From positions 1 through 37,716 of IMG/VR virus record IMGVR_UViG_3300037427_002690: DNA of 37,716 bases. The stretch is one strand, 5' to 3'. The notes under the pieces are model-generated. The model made no database searches. It had not been told where the DNA came from and worked only from the letters and a program-made list of their open reading frames with translations. This stretch comes from a virus. Below, piece by piece: positions 21,665 to 30,105 of the stretch. Both the position numbers and the translations under genes were made by a program. Positions within the stretch are counted from its first letter, which is position 1. Each line of letters begins with the position of its first letter.

Positions 21665-22242
21665 TCGTATACAAGTTTGTGAACATAATCATAAGAATAA
21701 TTAGTACGATTTCCGTGAATACCCCAACCTAACCAACTGTAAGCAGCATTCATATAGTAACTAACAGTCTGCCCACTACCCTCAAAGTAAGGGAGTTGTG
21801 TCTGGAAAATATTCTCATTAATCATATAACGAGTCTGACCTTCTAGTGAACTAGGATCACACCCATAATTTTTACAAAACTTTCCAAGGTTATTGTAACG
21901 ACCAATAGTGGTCCATTGAATCAATCCGTAACCACCCCGATGACATTGGTCATAATTAACCCTTGCACCACCTTCACAAATATTAGACTTAAAATCACTC
22001 TCTTGTTTAATATTACCCATAATGGTAGAAAGGGAATTACGATCACTAATCTTAGTACGTTCTTGAAGTTTCTGAAGAACTATTTGTTCAGATTCAGTAC
22101 AGGTAGGACAAGTCCATCGTTTTACTTTTATTGAATTTTCTGTGGTTTGGTTAGATTTTTTCTCAAGGGATGATTGTGCAACGCATACTGCTGCACCAAG
22201 AAGAGAATAACTTACCAACCCAATTAAAATTTTCTTAATCAT
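21661..22242 (-). CDS. secreted lysozyme-like peptidoglycan hydrolase (phage tail lysozyme-type)
   Basis: 193 residues with a Sec signal peptide (about residues 1-23, IKKILIGLVSYSLLGAAVC). Core motif STIMGNIKQESDFKSNICEGG with catalytic-type Glu81, then HRGGYGLIQWTTIGRYNNLG as in the PF18013 tail-lysozyme group, and PYFEGSGQTVSYYMNAAYSW. A CPTC pair near residue 45 may bind metal or form disulfides. Having its own signal peptide, it could act as an endolysin after Sec export. Confidence 0.82.
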   Translation of the reverse strand: MIKKILIGLVSYSLLGAAVCVAQSSLEKKSNQTTENSIKVKRWTCPTCTESEQIVLQKLQERTKISDRNSLSTIMGNIKQESDFKSNICEGGARVNYDQCHRGGYGLIQWTTIGRYNNLGKFCKNYGCDPSSLEGQTRYMINENIFQTQLPYFEGSGQTVSYYMNAAYSWLGWGIHGNRTNYSYDYVHKLVYE

Positions 22243-22257
22243 TAATCAAAAATTAAT

Positions 22258-22686
22258 TTACTTGTTAAAATAATCCTTACGATAATAACGACCAAGGATG
22301 TTGGAATTATAATATAGTGGCATATCATCTGTCAACTTTTGTGACAAGACCTCATGTAGAAATAACTGACGGGTCTCTTCAAAATTTACTTTACCTAAAG
22401 ATCCGTGGAGTGAAAGGATCTCTCTACTAAAAGACTCTTGTCCGTATTTTGTAACGTCGTCTTTAAGTTCAGGACAAGACCCATAATACTTTTTCCAATC
22501 TGATTCTGATTTTACTTTTCGTTTTTTTCCCTTTGGAGTTCTGAACTGCCAAAAATACTTTCGCCCAATGTATTGTCGTTGGTTCTTGAGATTGGTAATG
22601 TTATAAACAAAACCAAAGTTGTCGAGAATATTATCAGAGTTAAAAACTTTGCCATTATAAATCCAGGGATTTTCGTAATCACACAC
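22258..22686 (-). CDS. GIY-YIG-type endonuclease (Seg-like), GTG start
   Basis: 142 residues. GFVYNITNLKNQRQYIGRKY is a GIY-YIG-type core (G-F-V-Y ... Y-I-G-R-K), followed by SDWKKYYGSCPELKDDVTKYG, in which the S-D-W-K-x-Y-Y-G-S block is typical of phage versions, and an EILSLHGSLGKVNFEE segment with the catalytic-type Glu. The start is GTG directly after an in-frame TAA; no ATG is available. Free-standing endonucleases often sit next to nrd genes in T4-like phages; a T4-style intron is not seen in the adjacent nrdB. Confidence 0.78.
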   Translation of the reverse strand: MCDYENPWIYNGKVFNSDNILDNFGFVYNITNLKNQRQYIGRKYFWQFRTPKGKKRKVKSESDWKKYYGSCPELKDDVTKYGQESFSREILSLHGSLGKVNFEETRQLFLHEVLSQKLTDDMPLYYNSNILGRYYRKDYFNK

Positions 22687-22761
22687 TTAGCCATTGTATC
22701 TGGAGTATTTAGTGGTTCCTCATGAAACCACCAATCATCCTGTCTCTTGGCATCAACTTTT

Positions 22762-23892
22762 TTAGAGTTTAAATCCAGAGAAAGTATCCTCTTTAACATC
22801 TTGTTTAATCCCCCCGATCAAATATGATTCGACTTCCGTCTCTTGTGGAGCTACCTGAAGACCTTTACTACTAATCCAATGTTGTGTCCAAGGAAGAGGA
22901 TTATTATTTGCAGCAACATCATAAGTGGGTTTCAAACCAATAGCCTTCATACGACGATTTGCAATCCACTCAACATATTTCTGAAGAAGAACATCATTCA
23001 AACCAATCATTGAACCATCTTTGAATAGGTAGTCGGCCCACTTCTTCTCTTCATTCACCGCACGATCAAACATTGCATATACCCACTCTTCTTCTTCTTT
23101 AGCAATTTCTACCATTTCAGGATCATCACCATCTCTCCACTTATTCATTATGTTTTGAGTGATTGCAAGGTGTTGGTTCTCATCTCTTGCAATTAAAGAG
23201 ATAATTTTGGATGAACCTTCCATGAGTTTAAGTTCACCAAAAGCAAAAGAACAAGCAAAACTAACATAGAACCTAATACCCTCAAGAATATTAACGTTTG
23301 CAACTGCTCTGTAGAGTTTTCTCTTGAGATCTTTTATTTCCCATTTGGATGAAGGTGAATCCCTAAATTCATTTTTCCACATGTTACCTGTACCCCATAG
23401 TTGAGCACTGTTGATGAAATCATCATAAGACTCTGTCACACTAGAGGCTCTTTCAAGAATACGAGGATCATTTATAATGTGATCAAAAATATCACTGGGG
23501 TCAGGATACACATTCTTAATAATATAAGTATAAGAACGACTGTGAATCATTTCCATGAATCCCCAAACTTCCATACATGCTTCTAGTTCAGGAAGTGAGC
23601 AATAAGGAAGAAATGCCATACTAGGACCACGACCCTGAACAGAATCTAACATAATCTGATACTTTAAGTTAGAAGTATAGATATGTTTCTGTTCTGGTCT
23701 AAGTGTTTGGTAGTCTGCTCTATCTTTCTGAAGAGAAACTTCTTCAGGTCTCCAGAAATATCCTAGTTGTTGCTTTGTTAGATTCTCAAATGCAGGATAC
23801 TTATAACTATCATATCTCTGCACACCAAGTGGTTTACCAAAAAACATTGGTTGCTTCTTGGTATCCACATCTTCAGTATTGAAGACAGTCAT
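22762..23892 (-). CDS. nrdB: ribonucleotide reductase class Ia, beta subunit
   Basis: 376 residues from ATG 23892, 10 bases after the nrdA stop; longer in-frame starts would overlap nrdA by 53 bases. Di-iron/tyrosyl radical site intact: EMIHSRSYTYI holds Glu114, His117 and radical Tyr121 (equivalent to Glu115/His118/Tyr122 in E. coli), with further iron ligands in NILEGIRFYVSF and SLIARDENQHLAI. Makes the radical that NrdA uses to convert NDPs to dNDPs, feeding phage DNA synthesis. T4-like gene order nrdA-nrdB. Confidence 0.95.
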   Translation of the reverse strand: MTVFNTEDVDTKKQPMFFGKPLGVQRYDSYKYPAFENLTKQQLGYFWRPEEVSLQKDRADYQTLRPEQKHIYTSNLKYQIMLDSVQGRGPSMAFLPYCSLPELEACMEVWGFMEMIHSRSYTYIIKNVYPDPSDIFDHIINDPRILERASSVTESYDDFINSAQLWGTGNMWKNEFRDSPSSKWEIKDLKRKLYRAVANVNILEGIRFYVSFACSFAFGELKLMEGSSKIISLIARDENQHLAITQNIMNKWRDGDDPEMVEIAKEEEEWVYAMFDRAVNEEKKWADYLFKDGSMIGLNDVLLQKYVEWIANRRMKAIGLKPTYDVAANNNPLPWTQHWISSKGLQVAPQETEVESYLIGGIKQDVKEDTFSGFKL

Positions 23893-23902
23893 TCCTTTAA
23901 TA

Positions 23903-26242
23903 TTAGATTGCACAGGACTCACACTCCCCCTCTTCAGCATTTTCCAATTCATCAAGTAAACTATTTAACTTAGACTGCCCTTCTGGCACATCATCATGCC
24001 ACCCCATTGGATGAGATGGTTCCTGAACATCATCAGTCTTAATATCATAGGTGTTTTGATAATATGAAGTCTTCCAACCCAGTTTATATGTGGTTAATAA
24101 ATCATTCGCCATCACTGAGACAGGTACTTCATTATTATCATAATTCTCTGGATTATAAGACCAATTACCAGAGATGGCTTGGTCAAAGAACTTCTGCATC
24201 ACGGCCACAACATTGATATAACCATGATTATTAGCCATGTTCCACAGAAGAGTGTAATTATTTTTAAGAGTTCCGTAAGACGGGACAATCTGCTTAAGCG
24301 GACCCTTTTTGCTCTTCTTAATGGACAGATAGTCTCTAGGTGGCTCAATTCCATTTGTTGCGTTTGACACAACGGAACTGCTTTCAGATGGCATCTGAGC
24401 AGACAGTGTTGAGTGCCTAAGACCGTAGGTGGAGATAGCTGATCGTAGACTCTCCCAATCATGTTGTAACTCCTGTGATGAAACTTCATCCACATCCTTC
24501 TTGTATGTATCAATAGGAAGGATGCCGTCCGCATACTTAGTACGACCAAAGTATTCACAATGTCCTTTCTCTTTTGCAAGTTCATTTGACGCCTTAAGAA
24601 GAAAGTATTGGAATGATTCTGTGAGACCGTGGACTGCGTCCCAGGCCTCTTGACTGTCATAATCATAACCCAACTTAGCCAGATAGTGGGCAAGACCGAT
24701 AAACCCTACTCCAAGGGATCTACGGGCCTTTGTGGCAATCTCTGCAGAAGTGACCGGATACTCCTGATAGTCTATCAATTCTTCCAGTCCACGGACAGAA
24801 AGGTCACAAAGATCCTCCAACTCCTTATCAGAATTAATCTTACCTACATTAACTGCTGATAAAATACAAAGAGCAATCTCACCATACTCATCATCAATAT
24901 GATTGATAGGGTATGTAGGGAGTGTAATCTCTTGACAAAGATTACTCATATACACCTTATCCTTAAAGGAGGAATGAGAATTACAATGATCAATATTCAT
25001 AATATAAAGACGACCAGTCTCTGCTCTCTCTTTTAGAAGATCAAGTATTAATTCTTGTGCTCCAATGGTTTTTCTAGGGATTGATTCGTCGGACTCGTAT
25101 TGAGTATAGAGTTCGTCAAAGGTATCGCCACCAAAAGCGTCATACAACCCAGGTACGTCGTGAGGACTGAATAAACTAATGTCCTCGTTAGAGATAAATC
25201 GTTCATAAAATAATTTTGAAATCTGTATACTATAGTCAAGTTTTCTGACTCTATTATCCTCTGTACCTTTGTTGTTCTTAAGTACGAGAATGTCTTCTAT
25301 TTCTTTGTGCCAGATAGGAAAATGGACAGTAGCTGATCCACCTCTGATACCGTTTTGTGTGCAGCATCTGACAGTTGATTCAAACTTTTTGAGGAAGGGA
25401 ATAACACCTGTGTGTTGAACTTCTCCATCTCTAATCTTACTGTTGATGCCACGGATTCTACCTGCGTTGATACCGATACCCGCCCTCTGTGCAACATACC
25501 TGCCGATAGCCATATCAGAGCTAAAGATACTGTCGAGGGAGTCATCAACATCAACAAGAACACAACTAGCAAATTGTCTAAGTGGTGTTCTGACTCCTGC
25601 CATGATCGGTGTTGGGATGTTGAGTCTGTGTTTGGAGATTGCGTTGTAGTATCTTTTAACATAATCGAGGCGGGTCTCCTTAGGATAGTCTTGGAAAATT
25701 GTAAGAGCGATCATAATATACATGAACTGAGGAGTCTCAAATAGTTCTCCACCACTACGATCCTGTATCAAATATTTATCGACTACTTGACGAAGTCCGG
25801 CATATGTAAACAAAAAGTCACGACCGTGATCAATATATCCATCTACTTTCTCAATCTCTTCTGAAGAGTACTTCTCAAATATTTGCTTATCATAAGTCCC
25901 TTGATATGCACACTTCTCAATATGATCTTTCAAGGTAGGGGCATCACCCTTCTTATTCTTGAAGACTTGTTTACGAAGTGCGAAAAGAAGAAGACGTGCG
26001 GCAACAAACTGATAGTTGGGATGTTCCAAATCAATTAGATCACTGGCACTACGTATAAGAATATCTTGAATCTCATCAGTAGTAATACCATCATAAAATT
26101 GGATCCCAGAAGTCATTTCCACCTGTGATGCAGACACTCCGGCTAGATTCCTACATGCCTCATCAACCATAAGATGCATCTTATCTAGGTCTAATTTCTC
26201 AACTTGACCATTTCTTTTGTTGACTTTAATACCGTTGCTCAT
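23903..26242 (-). CDS. nrdA: ribonucleotide reductase class Ia, alpha subunit
   Basis: 779 residues, full length. N-terminal ATP-cone (KVNKRNGQVEKLDLDKMHLM), substrate and active site: Cys in FASCVLVD, NLCQEITLP with the catalytic Asn-x-Cys-x-Glu, and the partner Cys in ALCILSAVNVG; C-terminal redox pair CESC (ECESCAI) for thioredoxin or glutaredoxin. Catalyses NDP to dNDP. Overlaps the primase gene by ATGA, so replication and nucleotide supply are co-translated. No intron interrupts it. Confidence 0.95.
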   Translation of the reverse strand: MSNGIKVNKRNGQVEKLDLDKMHLMVDEACRNLAGVSASQVEMTSGIQFYDGITTDEIQDILIRSASDLIDLEHPNYQFVAARLLLFALRKQVFKNKKGDAPTLKDHIEKCAYQGTYDKQIFEKYSSEEIEKVDGYIDHGRDFLFTYAGLRQVVDKYLIQDRSGGELFETPQFMYIMIALTIFQDYPKETRLDYVKRYYNAISKHRLNIPTPIMAGVRTPLRQFASCVLVDVDDSLDSIFSSDMAIGRYVAQRAGIGINAGRIRGINSKIRDGEVQHTGVIPFLKKFESTVRCCTQNGIRGGSATVHFPIWHKEIEDILVLKNNKGTEDNRVRKLDYSIQISKLFYERFISNEDISLFSPHDVPGLYDAFGGDTFDELYTQYESDESIPRKTIGAQELILDLLKERAETGRLYIMNIDHCNSHSSFKDKVYMSNLCQEITLPTYPINHIDDEYGEIALCILSAVNVGKINSDKELEDLCDLSVRGLEELIDYQEYPVTSAEIATKARRSLGVGFIGLAHYLAKLGYDYDSQEAWDAVHGLTESFQYFLLKASNELAKEKGHCEYFGRTKYADGILPIDTYKKDVDEVSSQELQHDWESLRSAISTYGLRHSTLSAQMPSESSSVVSNATNGIEPPRDYLSIKKSKKGPLKQIVPSYGTLKNNYTLLWNMANNHGYINVVAVMQKFFDQAISGNWSYNPENYDNNEVPVSVMANDLLTTYKLGWKTSYYQNTYDIKTDDVQEPSHPMGWHDDVPEGQSKLNSLLDELENAEEGECESCAI

Positions 26243-27228
26243 ACTCTCTTCCAGGTTGTAAACTTAAGTTTGGCTTCTAATCCTTGGTAGGTATTTGACT
26301 CTACCAGATCCTTCACCTTATGACCAGATAAGACCATATCATTAATGTCCTTATCTCTAATGTTGGATGGCCAAATCACCACCCTTTCTCCATCTTCAAT
26401 TTGTTTTGAAATTCGATCAACGATTTGTTTGTTTCTTGGTTCGTTATCATAGACGTATATGAATTGATAATCCAAACTGCTGAGGTCAACATCGCTACCA
26501 CACATAGCAATAGCATTGGATAAGAAAGTGGAGTCAAATGGTCCTTCGGTAACATAAACTGGGTTCTCCTTGTCAATTCTATCAAGACCATAGACCTTGA
26601 GTTCATCATCTTTCAACATGATGGTTAAGTATTTAACAGGGTTTGAAGAGAGGGCTCTTCCCTGAATACCAATAAGTTTACCATCCCTAACAAGAGGAAT
26701 CACAATCCTCTCCTCACCATATTTGGTATTTGTAAATGATCCGGGTTTAAGAGTATTTACAAACTCTTGAAAATTTTCTGCATAATAAAACTTCCCCTCA
26801 AAGATGGCTCTACTGTGAAGATAGTGTTTAGATGTACCAACATCAAAAGCAGTAGGAAGATCTATCTCTACCTTTCTCTTGAATTCGGGTTTGGAACTTT
26901 CGACCCTTTTAAATATATCTTCAGGTTGTTCTGTTGAAAAATTCTTTCCTGTATAATTACCTTTAAACTTCTCAAAGATATACTCTTTGTGAGTGGGTTC
27001 ATCAAACTGTTTCAGAAAGTTATTTAATGAAATATTCAATCCACAGTTATGACACTTATAATTGGTATTATTCTTCACACGGTAAAAGTATCCTCTGGCC
27101 TTACTCTTGTTCTTCTGAGAGTCACCGCAAATTGGACAGCGACAGTTATATAGATACGATTTTATCTTTTTGAACTTCTGGAGTCTGGATGATATAAGTT
27201 GAATATATTTAACATCAATAAAATCCAT
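26239..27228 (-). CDS. 61: DNA primase (T4 gp61-like)
   Basis: 329 residues. Zinc ribbon Cys31, Cys34 (CPICG), Cys59, Cys62 (CHNCG) at the N-terminus, then a TOPRIM domain (VYVTEGPFDSTFLSNAIAMC with the catalytic Glu, and IYVYDNEPRNKQ with the Asp). Synthesises RNA primers on lagging strand and partners the gp41 helicase in T4. 7 bases after the upstream gene's stop and overlapping nrdA. Confidence 0.92.
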   Translation of the reverse strand: MDFIDVKYIQLISSRLQKFKKIKSYLYNCRCPICGDSQKNKSKARGYFYRVKNNTNYKCHNCGLNISLNNFLKQFDEPTHKEYIFEKFKGNYTGKNFSTEQPEDIFKRVESSKPEFKRKVEIDLPTAFDVGTSKHYLHSRAIFEGKFYYAENFQEFVNTLKPGSFTNTKYGEERIVIPLVRDGKLIGIQGRALSSNPVKYLTIMLKDDELKVYGLDRIDKENPVYVTEGPFDSTFLSNAIAMCGSDVDLSSLDYQFIYVYDNEPRNKQIVDRISKQIEDGERVVIWPSNIRDKDINDMVLSGHKVKDLVESNTYQGLEAKLKFTTWKRV

Positions 27229-27234
27229 TAACCA

Positions 27235-27606
27235 TTAGGAGGAACCTCTTTCCATTGTAAGAGGTTCTTGTGGAAATGTCAACATGTTTTCCATCATTGG
27301 CGACAGAATGAACGAAATGACTGACAACGCTCCAACTACCATCCAAACTCTCCTCTCTAGTCCACGAAGTCTTTGTAGCACACCGTCATTATCTGTGTCC
27401 ATTTTATCACGGAGTTTGTCAATTTTTGCAAAGAGTATAATGTCAACCTCTTCATGTTTCGATATTCGTTCTTCATGAACAGCAAGCATCCTGCCAACTG
27501 ATATATTTACCTCACTCAATTTCTCTATTGCATTATCAAGCTTGACGATAATTGGCTTAAGATCGTCAAGCTTTTGTTCGATTATTGCTACCTTTACCTC
27601 ATCCAT
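27235..27606 (-). CDS. coiled-coil protein with C-terminal TM anchor
   Basis: 123 residues. Residues 1-80 are a long heptad-like helix (KLDDLKPIIVKLDNAIEKL, VHEERISKHEEVD), followed by LERRVWMVVGALSVISFIL, one membrane helix near 86-104, and a short tail. The layout recalls XhlA-type haemolysin/holin accessory proteins, whose LERRVWMVVG-like junction is similar; that is a weak structural analogy. Overlaps the upstream gene by 8 bases. Confidence 0.72.
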   Translation of the reverse strand: MDEVKVAIIEQKLDDLKPIIVKLDNAIEKLSEVNISVGRMLAVHEERISKHEEVDIILFAKIDKLRDKMDTDNDGVLQRLRGLERRVWMVVGALSVISFILSPMMENMLTFPQEPLTMERGSS

Positions 27607-27925
27607 TGAATGGTTTAAAGTATGGATTAAATTCCAATGCTTTTTTCTTTTCCTTCTTACCTTTTCTCTTCTGCTGTCTATCCATCAAATCTTTGATGGC
27701 CTTTTTAACATATTTGTTTCTGCCATCCAACTTCATATCCCTTTTATACATGGGCTCAATAACTGGATCATAACCAGCTACTGGACCTTTGGGATTAGCA
27801 GAACTACTAAATCCACCAGATTGCCCAGGAGGATTTGCCACCATGCCTTCCTCATTGACACTAAATTCACTGTGTAGTGCTGTACGAAATGCATCTACAA
27901 ACTTATCAATCTTGTTTTTGTCCAT
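27599..27925 (-). CDS. 108-residue basic phage protein
   Basis: Starts MDKNKIDKFVDAFRTALHSE (amphipathic helix); middle is Gly/Ser/Pro-rich (NPPGQSGGFSSSANPKGPVA), and the C-terminal third is very basic (KKAIKDLMDRQQKRKGKKEK). Unknown function; a virion or nucleic-acid-associated protein would fit the charge and location before the late block. Confidence 0.7.
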   Translation of the reverse strand: MDKNKIDKFVDAFRTALHSEFSVNEEGMVANPPGQSGGFSSSANPKGPVAGYDPVIEPMYKRDMKLDGRNKYVKKAIKDLMDRQQKRKGKKEKKKALEFNPYFKPFNG

Positions 27926-28298
27926 TGGTAACTCTCTCCAATTCTTCTAAACACCTTTGATCCAATTCAATGTCGTGAACATATGTATGGGGATATTCGG
28001 GTAATTTGTCCATAAAGATAACAAATGTCTTTACAGTTGACCACAAGTCCCTTTCAATCTTAAAAAATAACATGGGAGTAGTAGCATCACCAAAGATATT
28101 ATACAAAATGATAAAATGATTTATCAATAAATGTATCTTCAATTCACCATTATTCTTATATCTTTTCAGGAGTCTTTTAATATACTTGAAATGGTTCAAG
28201 TCTTTATTAAAATCCTCCTTTGTCAGAGCTTGGGGATTCTCATAATATTTAATAGCAAAGAGAAGGAAATTTCCCTCATTCAATTCATTAAAAATCAT
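27906..28298 (-). CDS. 130-residue DUF7207-like phage protein
   Basis: Helical protein: YYENPQALTKEDFNKDLNHF, then KYIKRLLKRYKNN, LLINHFIILYNIFGDAT and a Cys/Glu end RCLEELERVTN. Very similar helical proteins are conserved in T4-like cyanophages in the same neighbourhood; the family name is from memory and the role unknown. 20-base overlap with the next gene and 6 bases from the virion gene upstream. Confidence 0.72.
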   Translation of the reverse strand: MIFNELNEGNFLLFAIKYYENPQALTKEDFNKDLNHFKYIKRLLKRYKNNGELKIHLLINHFIILYNIFGDATTPMLFFKIERDLWSTVKTFVIFMDKLPEYPHTYVHDIELDQRCLEELERVTNGQKQD

Positions 28299-28304
28299 TA
28301 GTTA

Positions 28305-28829
28305 TCAAGGAGTGGGATAAGCAGTTCCGCCTGTAGTGATACCAGACATAGCAACCAGAGTTTCGTTCTTAACTCTCAAGGTGCCTTCATTATCATTGTA
28401 AGTAGTAATACCAACCCAACCACCAGCAGTTAGTTTATAAGATGTATTCAATTCTGCCTCAGTCGAAGCATCACTTGTACCATATACAAATGCATCGAAG
28501 TCATTTGCCAAAGTAGCAGACTTACTATAGTGTGAATCAACAATGGTATATTTTGGAAGTTGTGATACTCCAAAATCAACACCAGCAATAGCAGCACCAC
28601 TCAGACCAGCAGTAGAACCGACACTACAAGAAAGTGTTGAAGCGATAGAAACGATTACCGCATCACCAAAGAAGGTAGTTGCCTTAGTACCAAAACGAAG
28701 GACATCTCCTACCTGGGCAGATCCTGTTTGACCAAAAGAAGTACCAGATCCAGTGACAGCGCCAGTAGCATAATCGAGGATAACGGTTCCTACGCTATCC
28801 ACATTGTCATTATTTCCCCAAAGTGCCAT
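28305..28829 (-). CDS. putative virion structural protein
   Basis: 174 residues starting MALWGNNDNVDSVGTVILDY, an opening seen in cyanophage structural proteins. Composition is Gly/Thr/Ser/Ala-rich with repeated beta-strand/turn segments (TGSGTSFGQTGSAQVGDVLR, GTKATTFFGDAVIVSIA), as in decoration or fibre proteins. A perfect TATAAATA late box lies 34 bases upstream (28863-28870), directly after a terminator, supporting strong late expression. Confidence 0.82.
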   Translation of the reverse strand: MALWGNNDNVDSVGTVILDYATGAVTGSGTSFGQTGSAQVGDVLRFGTKATTFFGDAVIVSIASTLSCSVGSTAGLSGAAIAGVDFGVSQLPKYTIVDSHYSKSATLANDFDAFVYGTSDASTEAELNTSYKLTAGGWVGITTYNDNEGTLRVKNETLVAMSGITTGGTAYPTP

Positions 28830-28862
28830 GCCTTTTTCCTAATAAACTTTGTTAGATAGAAA

Positions 28863-28870
28863 TATTTATA
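28863..28870 (-). promoter_or_regulatory. perfect T4 late promoter box TATAAATA
   Basis: Exact late box on the minus strand, fused to the T-run of the preceding terminator (28871-28895), 34 bases before ATG 28829. Confidence 0.8.
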
Positions 28871-28895
28871 AAAAAAAGAGAGACCGTATATCTCT
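28871..28895 (-). terminator. rho-independent terminator
   Basis: Minus strand AGAGA-TATACGG-TCTCT hairpin followed by a C and an 8-T run, just after the stop at 28902. Confidence 0.65.
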
Positions 28896-28901
28896 AAATT
28901 C

Positions 28902-29102
28902 TTATTCTTCTCTATTCTTAATTGCCTTAGATACAACCTCAAGAAGTTGATCATCCATATCAGTCTTAGTTAACTTAACTGCTTTAGCAAGAATAACAAG
29001 ACAGATCTCAACCATCTTCTCACCAAGTTCTTCATTCTCAGGAATTTTTGAGACAGCATCTTTGATAATTTTCGATGCAAATGGAAGTAATATTGAGAGC
29101 AT
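28902..29102 (-). CDS. 66-residue helical phage protein
   Basis: ATG 29102 is chosen (MLSILLPFASKIIKDAVSKI) because GAGG lies 8 bases upstream; ATG 29114 has none. Two helices: a hydrophobic first (residues 1-18) and MVEICLVILAKAVKLTK; Lys/Glu-rich end. The opening is reminiscent of small 3TM-holin proteins but the second helix is too charged to be sure. Function unknown. Confidence 0.68.
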   Translation of the reverse strand: MLSILLPFASKIIKDAVSKIPENEELGEKMVEICLVILAKAVKLTKTDMDDQLLEVVSKAIKNREE

Positions 29103-29138
29103 AATAAACCTCATAGGTTATCTATACTCTATATATCA

Positions 29139-29366
29139 CTAATCCTTATTGGAAACCCACTTATTTAATTTTTTATCATATCTTTTAACTTCACCAGGTC
29201 TTAGTCTATCCTTTGCATCTTTTGCTCTGGATACAAACTTACCATACTTCATCCTATTATTCTGTTCTCTATTCTTTCTATCATTATCAGCAATCTGACT
29301 CATTGCCTTAGGGTCAGAAAGAATACTAGACCTCAATGCCTCTTTTAATTTCTTATTATTCATCAT
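29139..29366 (-). CDS. 75-residue basic phage protein
   Basis: Very Lys/Arg/Asn-rich: SQIADNDRKNREQNNRMKYG and RLRPGEVKRYDKKLNKWVSN, starting MMNNKKLKEALRSSILSD. Probably DNA- or RNA-binding or structural; the KRYDKKLNKWVSN end is a common motif of small phage head-proximal proteins. ATGA overlap with the upstream gene. Confidence 0.7.
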   Translation of the reverse strand: MMNNKKLKEALRSSILSDPKAMSQIADNDRKNREQNNRMKYGKFVSRAKDAKDRLRPGEVKRYDKKLNKWVSNKD

Positions 29367-30100
29367 TTCTTTTTCGTATCGATAATGGCTCCATCACCAT
29401 GCTTGGCACGTATTTGAGCTTTTACAACATCAAAAGCTGACGGTCCAGGTGCTCTTTTCTTTTTACCATATTCAGAATTTTTATTACCTACTGGTGATTT
29501 ATCGTAACGGTAATTACCATCAACACCACCTCTTTCCATTCTCTTATCTCTCAGAGAATCTTCAGTTTCTTCACCCATGTGACCAGCAGCCTTGTAACGT
29601 TTGTCACCTGCCTTGAACTTCTGGTAAGCAGGAGTGTTTGCCTTCTTATCAGCATTGGTGATAGTCATGCGGGCGTCTTTTTTCTTTTCAGGTTCACCAC
29701 CATAGACTGCTTCATTCTTCATGGATGTCTTTGACATACAATGACCTTCTTCCATCTCATCTTCTGCACTTAACTTGGCAGCGATGGCCATCTCACGTCT
29801 TTTCTTCTTTGACTTACCTTTGAACTGAGGAGCATCCGACTTATAAAAGTCATCAACAACATCACCCATATCAGCTTTTTCGATATCTATTTTCTCATCA
29901 AGTTCTACAATCTCAAGAACTTCACCACCAATTGCCGCGAAGGCTTCCTTCATTTCAGGATTAATAACAATCTTATTCTTTACTTTCTTCTCAGTAATTT
30001 CTTTTTCAGATTCAACATCACTCATCGCTTCCTTTTCAGGAATACCATTAATTTCAATCAAATCCTCTCTCCAATCCGAAAATTTATTTTTTCTTTTCAT
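29363..30100 (-). CDS. 245-residue charged virion-type protein
   Basis: ATG 30100 (MKRKNKFSDWREDLIEINGI) follows the late box at 30129-30136. Charged throughout; a segment DDFYKSDAPQFKGKSKKKRR followed by EMAIAAKLSAEDEMEEGHCM is one I associate with T4-like cyanophage proteins, and the second half is Lys/Gly-rich (KKDARMTITNADKKANTPAY). Prohead-core or internal-protein-like by composition; no enzyme motif. Confidence 0.72.
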   Translation of the reverse strand: MKRKNKFSDWREDLIEINGIPEKEAMSDVESEKEITEKKVKNKIVINPEMKEAFAAIGGEVLEIVELDEKIDIEKADMGDVVDDFYKSDAPQFKGKSKKKRREMAIAAKLSAEDEMEEGHCMSKTSMKNEAVYGGEPEKKKDARMTITNADKKANTPAYQKFKAGDKRYKAAGHMGEETEDSLRDKRMERGGVDGNYRYDKSPVGNKNSEYGKKKRAPGPSAFDVVKAQIRAKHGDGAIIDTKKK

Positions 30101-30105
30101 GAATC

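Noticed and set aside
22512-22799. 95-codon minus-strand frame between nrdB and the GIY-YIG gene
   Set aside because: It overlaps the nrdB end and most of the GIY-YIG gene in another frame; only its first 40 codons look protein-like and no domain is seen.
24199-24693. 164-codon minus-strand frame inside nrdA
   Set aside because: Out of frame within a full-length, motif-complete nrdA.
22258-26242. Intron in nrdA or nrdB as in T4
   Set aside because: Both genes are uninterrupted; the GIY-YIG gene is free-standing.
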